Positions 8,994 to 17,267 of a stretch of 64,000 nucleotides of DNA are shown piece by piece (positions within the stretch are counted from its first letter, which is position 1; the number at the start of each line of letters is the position of its first letter). This stretch comes from Enterococcus haemoperoxidus ATCC BAA-382 (GTDB taxonomy: Bacteria; Bacillota; Bacilli; Lactobacillales; Enterococcaceae), in assembly GCF_000407165.1 (NCBI RefSeq), contig NZ_KE136479.1, forward strand, positions 1,747,464 through 1,811,463, in the 5' to 3' direction. Under the pieces are notes generated by a model. It was not told where the DNA came from and ran no database searches. It saw nothing but the letters and a program-made list of their open reading frames with translations. A program made the position numbers and the translations under genes.

Positions 8994-9383
8994 CTAAACA
9001 GAAAGGTAAATTACGATCGTCCCATCTGCTTTGTAATGTTCTACATCTGATAAATAGGTACGTCTTTTTTCCAATGCTTCGTCTTTCCAAATTTTCTGCC
9101 AAGCTTCTCCCACGCCTTTAGGGCTTGCCTCTGCTACTGAAACCTCTACATACTCACCGGTATGAATGACTGAACTTTCAGTAAAATCAGCTTGTTCGCT
9201 CCCTACCAACAAATCATAATCTCCTTGATAATTGCTTTCATAGTTCGAATAGACAGCGAAAAACTCTCCATCTAAATGCATTTCTGGGACTTTGTTCCAT
9301 AAAGCGATAATTTCATCTAAACGATGATTATTCGTGCGAATTTTCTTACCTTTTATTATTTTTTCCGTTAATTGAATGGTCAT
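8994..9383 (-). CDS. GyrI-like / effector-binding domain protein
   Basis: 129 aa, a stand-alone SOUL/GyrI-type small-molecule binding domain. Typical segments are GEFFAVYSNYESNYQGDYDLLVG (first part of the fold) and the alternating strand EYVEVSVAE. No DNA-binding domain is attached. Relatives bind drugs or hydrophobic effectors or act as toxin antagonists; the ligand here is unknown. It lies 99 bp after the DUF554 gene with no terminator between, so they may share a transcript. Confidence 0.75.
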   Translation of the reverse strand: MTIQLTEKIIKGKKIRTNNHRLDEIIALWNKVPEMHLDGEFFAVYSNYESNYQGDYDLLVGSEQADFTESSVIHTGEYVEVSVAEASPKGVGEAWQKIWKDEALEKRRTYLSDVEHYKADGTIVIYLSV

Positions 9384-9482
9384 TTAATTCACTCCTTCAA
9401 CATTTATAAGATGAGTTTAACATACAAATGATGACAACTGTCTGTCACTATTTCATTCAATTTTCTGGAGTATTTTTATTGA

Positions 9483-10199
9483 TTACAAATAAAATTGTAC
9501 CGTAACGATTCCAATCAAAATAAGAATGCCTGGCAAATAATTCGACACTCTGATTTTAGTGATGTCCATAATATTCAAGCCGATTGCAAAAATCATCAAA
9601 CCACCGATTGCACTGATTTCCCCCATTAATAAATCCAGTAACTCTTTAGGTATATAGCGCATTAAGACACTAGCAAACAAAGCAATAATTCCTTGATAAA
9701 GAAAAACAGGCACTGCAGAAAAAAGAACGCCAACACCCAATGTAGCTGTCAACATGATCGACATAAAGCCGTCCATTACAGCTTTTGTAAATAACGTTTG
9801 ATGATTATTCGCCACACCACTTTCGATTGCGCCAATGATTCCCATTGATCCAATAAGAAAAATCAACGATGCAGTCACAAATCCATCAGCAAAGTTGCTG
9901 TCTGGTTTTGCATAACGCTTTTCTAACTTTAAACCAAACTCATTCATCTTATCTTCAATCCCTATCGCTTCTCCTAACATTGCGCCTAAACATAAACTGA
10001 TCAGAATTACAATAAAAGAGGATGTTTTAAAAGCCATTTGAATCCCTAATACTAAAACCCCTAATCCAATACCTTTTGTTACGGTATCTTTCATTTGTTC
10101 GGAAATATTTCGTAAAACAGCACCAAGTAAACTACCCAAAATAATGGCTAAGCCATTCACCAAAGAACCCAATAAAATCATCTTTTTCATCCCAATCAT
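9483..10199 (-). CDS. DUF554 family membrane protein (YdfK-like)
   Basis: 238 aa, about seven membrane segments. It opens with the family motif LGSLVNGLAIILGSLLG and repeats a related Gly-rich segment (GSMGIIGAIESG) in the middle, as expected of an internally duplicated transporter-like fold. Function is not established. Start codons at 10199, 10190 and 10181 are all possible; none has a strong ribosome site. Confidence 0.85.
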   Translation of the reverse strand: MIGMKKMILLGSLVNGLAIILGSLLGAVLRNISEQMKDTVTKGIGLGVLVLGIQMAFKTSSFIVILISLCLGAMLGEAIGIEDKMNEFGLKLEKRYAKPDSNFADGFVTASLIFLIGSMGIIGAIESGVANNHQTLFTKAVMDGFMSIMLTATLGVGVLFSAVPVFLYQGIIALFASVLMRYIPKELLDLLMGEISAIGGLMIFAIGLNIMDITKIRVSNYLPGILILIGIVTVQFYL

Positions 10200-10405
10200 T
10201 CTGTACTTTTTCTTATTATACGATAAGAAGTGTCAAAGAGATATTCTAATGTCTAAATATTCTTGTAATTGACGCAAATGTCTATAGATTGTGCAGACTG
10301 CTTGATAGTTATTTTTCTTTTTATTGTTCCGTGCTATTTTTTCTTGCCATAATCAACTATACTAATCATAGATAAGATGACAGAACTTAAAAGTGAGGAA
10401 ACGAA

Positions 10406-11158
10406 ATGGCAACGATAGATATCGAAAAAGTCTTAGAGACTTGTTTACTAGCTGGGAAAATCATGCTGGAAAGTGATGCGGAAATGTATCGAGTAGAAGA
10501 TACCATGAGCCGAATTGCTTTAGCTTCAGGAGATTATCGTTTGGTCAGCTATGTCACACAAACTGGGCTTTTCGTGGGACTTGATGGCACATCAACGATT
10601 CGGATGGTTCAAATCTTAAATCGTTCGATCAATTTAGAAAAAGTGTCCAGAATCAATCAGCTTTCCAGAGAATATGTGACTGGACTTTATACATTAGATG
10701 AACTTCTAGAACAACTAAAAACGTTAGAACAAGAACGAAAATTCTTTCCTCTATGGCTGCGGTTTATCAGTGCTGCCGTTGTCAGCGGAACGATTATGAT
10801 TTTATTTGGCGGTGTTTGGTCCGATTTACTTTTAACTTGTTTAATCGGAGGACTCGGTTATATTCTTTATTATGCCAGTTTAAAAGTTTTACGTATCAAG
10901 TTTCTTTCTGAATTTTTAGCGGCCTTCTTTATTGGTTGCGCTGCTCTTTTGAGTAGTAAGATAGGATTAGGTGTTAATCAGGATATGATCATTATTGGTT
11001 GTGTGATGCCGCTTGTCCCAGGTGTTCAGATCACAAATGCCTTACGCGACTTATTAGCAGGACATTATCTTTCAGGCGTTTCTAGAGGAACTGAAGCAAT
11101 GATGACTTCTTCCATGATCGGTTTTGCCATTGCATTTGTTTTTCAATTGTTCTATTAA
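10406..11158 (+). CDS. Threonine/serine exporter ThrE, N-terminal half protein
   Basis: 250 aa, DUF1212/PF06738. A cytoplasmic region (about residues 1-110, with MLESDAEMYRVEDTMSRI typical of the family) is followed by five membrane segments. The motif VPGVQITNALRDLLAGHYLSG sits in the C-terminal part. In Corynebacterium one long ThrE protein exports threonine and serine; here it is split, and this gene is followed 52 bp later by the C-terminal partner. A good GTGAGGAAACG site precedes the ATG. Confidence 0.88.
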   Translation: MATIDIEKVLETCLLAGKIMLESDAEMYRVEDTMSRIALASGDYRLVSYVTQTGLFVGLDGTSTIRMVQILNRSINLEKVSRINQLSREYVTGLYTLDELLEQLKTLEQERKFFPLWLRFISAAVVSGTIMILFGGVWSDLLLTCLIGGLGYILYYASLKVLRIKFLSEFLAAFFIGCAALLSSKIGLGVNQDMIIIGCVMPLVPGVQITNALRDLLAGHYLSGVSRGTEAMMTSSMIGFAIAFVFQLFY

Positions 11159-11210
11159 AAAGGACATTCATCGGGTTAAGTAATTCAGTTTAAAATTCGG
11201 AGGTTTTCAA

Positions 11211-11687
11211 ATGACCAATTTACTAATTCAGTTTTCTTTTAGTTTTTTAGCATCAGCAGCTTATGCTATCATTACAAATGTACCTAGACGTTCATTGATT
11301 GCTTGTGGACTATCCGGAGCGTCCGGCTGGATGTTCTATTGGTTTGCCGTTCAATTAGGCGCTAATGCTGCCTTAGGTTCCTTGCTTGGAGCCTTAAGTG
11401 TAGCTGCTGTTAGTTTTATCTGTTCAAGAAAGTTAAAGCTACCTGTCACTATTTTTAACATTCCAGGCATGGTGCCTTTAGTTCCAGGAGGACTAGCTTA
11501 TCAAGCCGTTCGAAACTTAGTGATTGGAAACTATGAAACAGCCGTTTATTCAGCGGTACAAGCAATTATGATAGCAGGTGCTATTGCGTTAGGTTTAGTT
11601 TTATCCGAAGTTTTGAATCACAATATCAGGAACTTTAGAGAAAAACGTGATATTGTGAGTTTGATTAGAAAAAAAGAAGAGAAATAA
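11211..11687 (+). CDS. Threonine/serine exporter ThrE, C-terminal half protein
   Basis: 158 aa, DUF3815/PF12821, about five membrane segments. FNIPGMVPLVPGGLAYQAVRNLV is the counterpart of the VPGVQITNALRD motif in the upstream gene. The two halves probably assemble in the membrane as one exporter. A ribosome site CGGAGG lies 9 nt before the ATG. The charged C-terminus (REKRDIVSLIRKKEEK) is cytoplasmic. Confidence 0.88.
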   Translation: MTNLLIQFSFSFLASAAYAIITNVPRRSLIACGLSGASGWMFYWFAVQLGANAALGSLLGALSVAAVSFICSRKLKLPVTIFNIPGMVPLVPGGLAYQAVRNLVIGNYETAVYSAVQAIMIAGAIALGLVLSEVLNHNIRNFREKRDIVSLIRKKEEK

Positions 11688-11774
11688 ATCCACTAGTTAA
11701 ATAAGAAATACCGAGATGAGTTAATGAGTGCAGTCAATGTTCTTTCATATTCAAAATAAGAAAGGAACAAAAGA

Positions 11775-12203
11775 ATGATAAATAAAATCAGCCACTTAAC
11801 ACCAATTGAATTAGAAGAAATAGTTAAAATCTGGTTCAAAGCTAATTGTGAGGCACATCCGTTTATTCCAGAAAGTTACTGGAACCAAAATCTAGATTTT
11901 GTAAGAGCACAGTTGCCTAAATCTGAACTTTATGTGTATCGCGAAAATAACCAAATAATCGGTTTTATGGGGATGAATGACTCTTATATTGCCGGAATTT
12001 TTATCACGAGCAGTCATCGTAAACAAGGAATTGGTCAACAATTTTTGAATACAGCAAAACAAGCCCATGATACATTAAGCCTTTCTGTCTATGCAAAAAA
12101 TCAAATTGCCGTAAATTTTTATAAAAAACAAGGATTTCAACTACTCAATGAACAAATAGATGCTACTGGTGAACTCGAGTTTAAACTTATCTGGAAAAAA
12201 TAA
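11775..12203 (+). CDS. GNAT family N-acetyltransferase
   Basis: 142 aa, one GNAT domain. Acetyl-CoA loop motif is SSHRKQGIGQQFLN (about residues 78-91), followed by the SLSVYAKNQIAVNFYKKQGF strand-helix that closes the fold. By family it moves an acetyl group to an amine; the substrate is unknown (the form resembles YjaB-type enzymes). It has a GAAAGGAAC site and ends at a strong terminator. Confidence 0.85.
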   Translation: MINKISHLTPIELEEIVKIWFKANCEAHPFIPESYWNQNLDFVRAQLPKSELYVYRENNQIIGFMGMNDSYIAGIFITSSHRKQGIGQQFLNTAKQAHDTLSLSVYAKNQIAVNFYKKQGFQLLNEQIDATGELEFKLIWKK

Positions 12204-12206
12204 GTA

Positions 12207-12241
12207 AAAAAGTACCAGCCAATTTCTGGCTGGTACTTTTT
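12207..12241. terminator. Bidirectional terminator
   Basis: A perfect 14-bp stem (12207-12220 with 12228-12241) with A- and T-runs in its ends serves the GNAT gene on plus and the TIGR03943 gene on minus. Confidence 0.93.
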
Positions 12242-12244
12242 TAC

Positions 12245-13087
12245 TTAAAATGAACGATAAACATACTGATTTTTCGGTTCATCTACTTGTTTTACTTTTG
12301 TAACCTCTATAGTTGGAATTTCTCGTTTAAACGGAGCATAATATTCAGAATGAATCGTTCCTGTCAACTCTACCCAGTCATTATTATTAAATGTCTGATT
12401 TTCAGGCATATTCGTCAACAATCCGAATACTCCAGAATCTGCTACGCAATGAATAATACCAAATCGGAAAACAAAGGTATCTAGCTGTTCTTTTTGTTTA
12501 GAATTAAAGACAAATCCTTTATAAGAAATCGTCTTACCGATAAATTCACTTGGGTAATTGTAAATCAATTCCATCACTTCTAAATAATTTTCATCGGTGA
12601 TAGTTACGTGATTATCTTTGACATATTTCGTTAACGCTTGTTTCATTTGTTCATTATAGTCTGTTTTATCAAAATAAATACTAGTATCAGGTTTTAAAAA
12701 TTGTGTCTCTACATCTGGATCTCCAACAGATTCTTTACTCAAAGGAAAATTAAACCCTTTCGCTTCAACAATCGAAGTGTCCAAACTAATTGTAGGAAAC
12801 ATAAATCCTACGATCAATGGTAAAGATAATAAAAGATACGCAATTCCACGTTGATACGGTTTATTCAATCCATGATCATGACCTGCATGATTATGATGAT
12901 CTTCTGTCTTCTTATCCTCTTCTTTATTCCAAAGAATCAATTGAACGATTGCTAAAACAAAAGAAAGCGCCATTGATAAGATCGCTAAATAGCTATAATG
13001 GACATTAATATATTGATTTAATCTACCTGATACCTGCAAATACATCATTAATATTGTATACCCAATTAAAATCAAAAATCGAATCAT
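12245..13087 (-). CDS. TIGR03943 family permease subunit (YcgQ-like)
   Basis: 280 aa. Three membrane segments fall in about the first 110 residues; the rest is extracellular with an OB-like domain (YKGFVFNSKQKEQ, VELTGTIHSEYY). A His cluster (EDHHNHAGHDHG) lies in the loop before the third segment. It lies 15 bp after the permease gene, the standard pairing. The pair is of unknown substrate; the His clusters in both suggest a metal, which is inference. Confidence 0.87.
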   Translation of the reverse strand: MIRFLILIGYTILMMYLQVSGRLNQYINVHYSYLAILSMALSFVLAIVQLILWNKEEDKKTEDHHNHAGHDHGLNKPYQRGIAYLLLSLPLIVGFMFPTISLDTSIVEAKGFNFPLSKESVGDPDVETQFLKPDTSIYFDKTDYNEQMKQALTKYVKDNHVTITDENYLEVMELIYNYPSEFIGKTISYKGFVFNSKQKEQLDTFVFRFGIIHCVADSGVFGLLTNMPENQTFNNNDWVELTGTIHSEYYAPFKREIPTIEVTKVKQVDEPKNQYVYRSF

Positions 13088-13102
13088 CTGCTCTTTCCCT
13101 CC

Positions 13103-14011
13103 TTAGATTGCTAATGCGTACAGACTGACAACGACCGTAACAATTCCTACAAATTTCAACATAAACGACGTTTTAAAATAGCGTTTCATCATCAATAAAT
13201 TTTTAATGTCTACCATTGGTCCAAAAACGAGAAACCCGACTATAGGTCCGCTACCAAATAGACTTAATAATGACGAACCGATAAATGCATCTGCTTCAGA
13301 ACACAAAGACAATGTCGCTGCTAAAACAAGCATGACTAAAATAGCTAGAATCTTAGTATGACCTAGTTGTAATATAGCGCCTGTTGGTAAATAAGTCTGC
13401 ATTGCAGCAGCTAATAAAGAACCAAAAATCAAATAACGACCTGAATCAAAAAATTCATCGATCCCGTGCGTCAAAACAGACCAACATTTATGCCAAGATG
13501 CTTCATTTTCGTGATGCTGATGTCTATGTTCTTCTAAGGTACATACATGATCAAGTTCCGCTTGCTGTAAAATAGGTTCAGAATTAAAATAAGCCAGCCA
13601 AACACCAACGACTAATGCAACAAGCATACTTCCTACAACACGCCAGATAACAAATTTAATAGAATTGCTAAAAGCAATGTACGTAGAAAAAAGAACAATT
13701 GGATTAATGATTGGGGCTGTGATCATAAATGCAAATGCTGTGTATGTGGGCACATCCTTTTTAACAAATTGATGAACAATCGGTACGATGCCACATTCAC
13801 AAGATGGGAAAAAGAACCCTAATAAACTGCCAACGATAATTGACAAAAATTTATTTTTCGGCAGTATTTTTTTTACTCTTTCTGGTGTTAAAAATACATG
13901 TAATGCTCCTGATATCACGCAACCAAGCATAACAAAAGGTAATGCTTCAATCACGATTGACAGAAAAATAGTGCCCATTTGTAAAACTGAATGAGGTAAA
14001 AACTGAAACAT
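13103..14011 (-). CDS. PF03773 family permease (YcgR-like)
   Basis: 302 aa from ATG 14011, chosen for its AGGAGG site 6 nt upstream; the frame is open 22 codons further. About eight membrane segments. The family motif FFPSCECGIVP (about residues 65-75) and LSLCSEADAFIGSSL are intact. The central hydrophilic loop is rich in His and Cys (HVCTLEEHRHQHHENEASWH). Relatives include putative arsenic (ArsP) and metal permeases. It is the first gene of the two-gene unit with the TIGR03943 partner. Confidence 0.87.
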   Translation of the reverse strand: MFQFLPHSVLQMGTIFLSIVIEALPFVMLGCVISGALHVFLTPERVKKILPKNKFLSIIVGSLLGFFFPSCECGIVPIVHQFVKKDVPTYTAFAFMITAPIINPIVLFSTYIAFSNSIKFVIWRVVGSMLVALVVGVWLAYFNSEPILQQAELDHVCTLEEHRHQHHENEASWHKCWSVLTHGIDEFFDSGRYLIFGSLLAAAMQTYLPTGAILQLGHTKILAILVMLVLAATLSLCSEADAFIGSSLLSLFGSGPIVGFLVFGPMVDIKNLLMMKRYFKTSFMLKFVGIVTVVVSLYALAI

Positions 14012-14092
14012 GGAATTCCTCCTACTGCTAAAAATAACACCAGTAATCATATGTTTTACGGATGCTTTTTTTAACATTCCAAAATATAATTA

Positions 14093-14121
14093 ACTATACT
14101 GCACCTATTACAAAAAAACAA
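14093..14121 (-). promoter_or_regulatory. Probable promoter of the YcgR/YcgQ-like pair
   Basis: Minus strand TTGTTT (14121-14116), 17 bp, TATAGT (14098-14093), about 80 bp before the permease start. I saw no good Zur or AdcR palindrome next to it. Confidence 0.5.
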
Positions 14122-14172
14122 GACAAGCCAGCATATATTAAAATATCTATAATATATTCGTTGAATAACAAA

Positions 14173-14212
14173 AAGAGTAAGCCAAAACTTGAAACATCGT
14201 TGGCTTACTCTT
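14173..14212 (-). terminator. Terminator of the walRKHIJ operon
   Basis: A 13-bp perfect stem (14173-14185 with 14200-14212) is followed on the minus strand by TTTTGTTATTC. It is 7 bp past the walJ stop, so the operon ends here with no htrA gene attached. Confidence 0.88.
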
Positions 14213-14218
14213 AAATTA

Positions 14219-15025
14219 TCAAATCGCAAATAGTTCTGATGCCGATTCCGGATCTGTATCGTAGACATTAAAATCAAAATTAACGCCCAATCCCTTTTCA
14301 GCTAAAATCGACTCCATCGCCATTCTGGCATGCTCTTTGGTATTATTTTCCTTGCTCAAATGGCCTAAATATATCCGTTTCGTATGATCTCCGATTACAT
14401 CAGCCATTGCCAAAGCACCGTCATCATTAGATAAATGACCTTTATCTCCTAGAATTCGTTGTTTTAAACTCCAGGGGTATGGACCCATCCGCAAAATTTC
14501 TAATTCATGATTACTTTCAATCAGGTACGCATCAGCATCTTTGATCGTCCCACGAATATGGTCACTACAGTAACCTGTATCTGTCAACATCACAAAGGAA
14601 CGATTGTCTTTATAAAAACGATAAAACTGTGGCGCAGCGGCATCATGAGATACACCAAAACTCTCAATATCCATATCACCAAAGGTCAAGAACTTCCCCA
14701 TATCAAAGATATGTTTTTGTTCAAGTGCCACATTTCCGATCAACGGATCCATTGCTGCCCACGTTTTTTCATTCGCATAAACATCTAATTTATATTTTCT
14801 AGCTAGAACGCCAACCCCATGAATATGATCGCGATGCTCATGTGTCACTAAGATAGCATCCAAATCCTCTGGTTTACGGTCCACTTCCGCTAGTAATGAT
14901 GTGATTTTTTTTCCACTTAATCCTGCATCAATAAGCAACTTTTTGTTCTCAGTCTCAATAAAAAGCGAATTACCAGTGCTGCCGCTTGCAAGAATGCTGA
15001 TGTTAAAAGCTTTTTCTTGGCTCAT
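14219..15025 (-). CDS. walJ: MBL-fold metallohydrolase WalJ/YycJ
   Basis: 268 aa. Metallo-beta-lactamase fold with THEHRDHIHG (about residues 60-69), the classic HxHxDH metal motif, plus LTDTGY and YLGHLSKEN later metal-binding segments. Relatives (VicX/WalJ) are 5'-to-3' exonuclease-like enzymes tied to DNA metabolism and to the WalRK regulon. It is the last gene of walR-walK-walH-walI-walJ, 53 bp after walI. Confidence 0.92.
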   Translation of the reverse strand: MSQEKAFNISILASGSTGNSLFIETENKKLLIDAGLSGKKITSLLAEVDRKPEDLDAILVTHEHRDHIHGVGVLARKYKLDVYANEKTWAAMDPLIGNVALEQKHIFDMGKFLTFGDMDIESFGVSHDAAAPQFYRFYKDNRSFVMLTDTGYCSDHIRGTIKDADAYLIESNHELEILRMGPYPWSLKQRILGDKGHLSNDDGALAMADVIGDHTKRIYLGHLSKENNTKEHARMAMESILAEKGLGVNFDFNVYDTDPESASELFAI

Positions 15026-15078
15026 TTTTCTATTCGCTTCCCTTCATTAGTCTACAGCTACTTATTATACAACCATCT

Positions 15079-15960
15079 CTACTGATTTTCCACCTTTGGT
15101 ACAGTATTATTTGTGATGATTGTATTGCTCATGGCATTCACTTGCTCAATTTGCAAATTACTACCACTAGACTTGACACCGACAAACCACACAGGAACAT
15201 ACACATTTTTCTCACGAATTTTATAAATCCTTGTATATGCTAACTCTCTAAATGAAATCTTAGCATTACTCGGAATTTTGTTATTGATATACAACGTTTC
15301 AATAGCATCACGTTCAGAAGACAAATCCATCTTATCTCGTAATTCTTCCATGGCTTGAATATGAGTTTGTGTATACTTGTAGATTTTGTGTAAACCATCT
15401 GTTTCATCTGATTTTTCCAATTTCAGAGAAATTTGTGCGGTATCATCTTTAAAAGGGATTCCTTTATAGCTTTGAGATACAATTATTTCCGGAAATTCTC
15501 CATTTAAAGTAGAAAAGTCAGGTAAATAACGGTATTGACTACCGAATAAGACACTGTCTTTATCATTCAAAAAAGCTTCTAAGGACTTCCCAATATTCTT
15601 TTCATCAACAAAATAGCTCATTTGAGTATAATTCATCTGAGGGTAAACCGTTAGTGAATTATCGATCATTTCAATGCCATTCTTAAAAAAATTACGGTCT
15701 CTATTTTCCCGCTCACTTTGAATTGCTTCATAAAAGTTCGTTTGTTCACCGCTTAAATAATAGCCCTCTTTTTTTTCTCCAGAAAGAGTACCTTTAAAGG
15801 TGATTCCATCTTTGTCTAAACGTTTTTCAATACTGTCTGTTTGATCAGAAAAAGAAACACTGCTCTCTTCTTTTATCCCTTTTTGATAAATGCCGAAAAG
15901 AAACATATTCAAGCCCAAAAAGGCTAGGAAAAAAATCCACTCAATTCGTTTGAAGTCCAT
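15079..15960 (-). CDS. walI: WalRK regulatory protein WalI (YycI)
   Basis: 293 aa from ATG 15960, which has GGAGGTGG 6 nt upstream; the frame runs further up but that is inside walH. One N-terminal membrane anchor (WIFFLAFLGLNMFLFGIY) and an extracellular YycI domain. With WalH it contacts the WalK sensor and tunes its activity (restraining in Bacillus). Its ATG shares a base with the walH stop (TAATG). Confidence 0.92.
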   Translation of the reverse strand: MDFKRIEWIFFLAFLGLNMFLFGIYQKGIKEESSVSFSDQTDSIEKRLDKDGITFKGTLSGEKKEGYYLSGEQTNFYEAIQSERENRDRNFFKNGIEMIDNSLTVYPQMNYTQMSYFVDEKNIGKSLEAFLNDKDSVLFGSQYRYLPDFSTLNGEFPEIIVSQSYKGIPFKDDTAQISLKLEKSDETDGLHKIYKYTQTHIQAMEELRDKMDLSSERDAIETLYINNKIPSNAKISFRELAYTRIYKIREKNVYVPVWFVGVKSSGSNLQIEQVNAMSNTIITNNTVPKVENQ

Positions 15961-17267
15961 TATTCCACCTCCAAATTGGCCAGTTTTTCCAATAATTCGC
16001 GCTCTGGATACCATTTGTTATCATAGCGGATGTACCACTCTGGAGTCAGATCAACAACTTGTGTTATTTCTTCGATTTTATGCCAAGTATAGCCAATTAC
16101 CATTGAATTGATTTTTTCTGAGTTAGCACCATTTGCAATCAATTGCTCCAGTAAACTTTCAGTACTCTTCAAGACAACTTCTTCCTCTGATGGAATCGGT
16201 ACTTGGATCGTATCAACACTGGTCTCAATTACTACTGTTGATTTTTCAGCTTTATCATTACCGATCGTGATCCGAACTTGACCTTTATCATTTTCACTAA
16301 AGACGGGGAATCCTTCTACAAATGTTCGATAATTGATTTCAGCATCCGTCCGGTCAAAGTAACGGATATTCCCCATATTCGTTCCTAATTTTTTTATATA
16401 TTTGAAACTATCTGAGTAGATATTGTCTTTTGCTGTTCTAGACACTAATTCTCCATTAAAGTGGATCGTTCCCAATTTTTCATCAGCTGTTAATCGTTCA
16501 CTCCCACTTGTATAGGACAAGTCTTTGCTATCTTCGTTTGTTTGAATATCTTCAACATTAGCGAAAAAAGCATTACGGAATTTTGTTACAGGCTGAGATG
16601 CTAAAATGTAGCTATATTTTTTCATTTTAAGATCTTCTGATAAATAATAATGCTTCCCAGCAACAGCTTGTTGCTCTGAAATTTGGCTATATTGTATACC
16701 AACTTTGTTCATTAAGGTTAATACTTTTTCAGTATCGATTGTAATTGATGCTTCATAGACATCTTTACGGTTAAAATCCAAAAAACGAATCTTATTATGA
16801 GTTAAATCCACTTGAATACACGTAAAGTAACTATCATCGATGCTGATATCCGCTGATTTCAACCCTAAATTATAAACAGAAATATATTCACTTAACAAAA
16901 ATGGCCCTTCGTATAGTAGTTCAAATCCTTGTTCCATTGACAAGTTTTTTTCAAACTGTTCTGAATCTCCTACCACGGTTTGCATCAAGTTCCCAAAAGA
17001 ACTATGCTTTATTTCATTTTGAATATTTGTGATCAGATTCTCACTCGTATTCATTTCCGACTTTCCATCCTGCATACGAATTAAACGTAACGGTAAAAAT
17101 ACATCCGTATCCACTCGTTCATTTACAACTGCTGTCGTAAGTTGAGAGTCATTTTTGATAGGCTGTTCTTTTTTTGAGGAACTAAGCCAAATGCTAACTG
17201 AAAAATACAAACTGAGTAGTACTAAGAAAATCAAGCCGAATCTTACGATTTTTTCTGTTATTTTCAT
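15960..17267 (-). CDS. walH: WalRK regulatory protein WalH (YycH)
   Basis: 435 aa from ATG 17267, which makes an ATGA overlap with the walK stop; a GTG two codons up (17273) lies closer to the AGGAGG and cannot be excluded. One N-terminal membrane segment (FGLIFLVLLSLYFSVSIWL) and a large extracellular three-part YycH domain. It works as a membrane partner of WalI and WalK in sensing the cell-wall state. Divergence in sequence is normal for this family. Confidence 0.92.
   Translation of the reverse strand: MKITEKIVRFGLIFLVLLSLYFSVSIWLSSSKKEQPIKNDSQLTTAVVNERVDTDVFLPLRLIRMQDGKSEMNTSENLITNIQNEIKHSSFGNLMQTVVGDSEQFEKNLSMEQGFELLYEGPFLLSEYISVYNLGLKSADISIDDSYFTCIQVDLTHNKIRFLDFNRKDVYEASITIDTEKVLTLMNKVGIQYSQISEQQAVAGKHYYLSEDLKMKKYSYILASQPVTKFRNAFFANVEDIQTNEDSKDLSYTSGSERLTADEKLGTIHFNGELVSRTAKDNIYSDSFKYIKKLGTNMGNIRYFDRTDAEINYRTFVEGFPVFSENDKGQVRITIGNDKAEKSTVVIETSVDTIQVPIPSEEEVVLKSTESLLEQLIANGANSEKINSMVIGYTWHKIEEITQVVDLTPEWYIRYDNKWYPERELLEKLANLEVE

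Noticed and set aside
12807-13017. Plus-strand frame with several His residues opposite the YcgQ-like gene.
   Set aside because: It is the antisense shadow of the His-rich loop. It has no SD and no family match.
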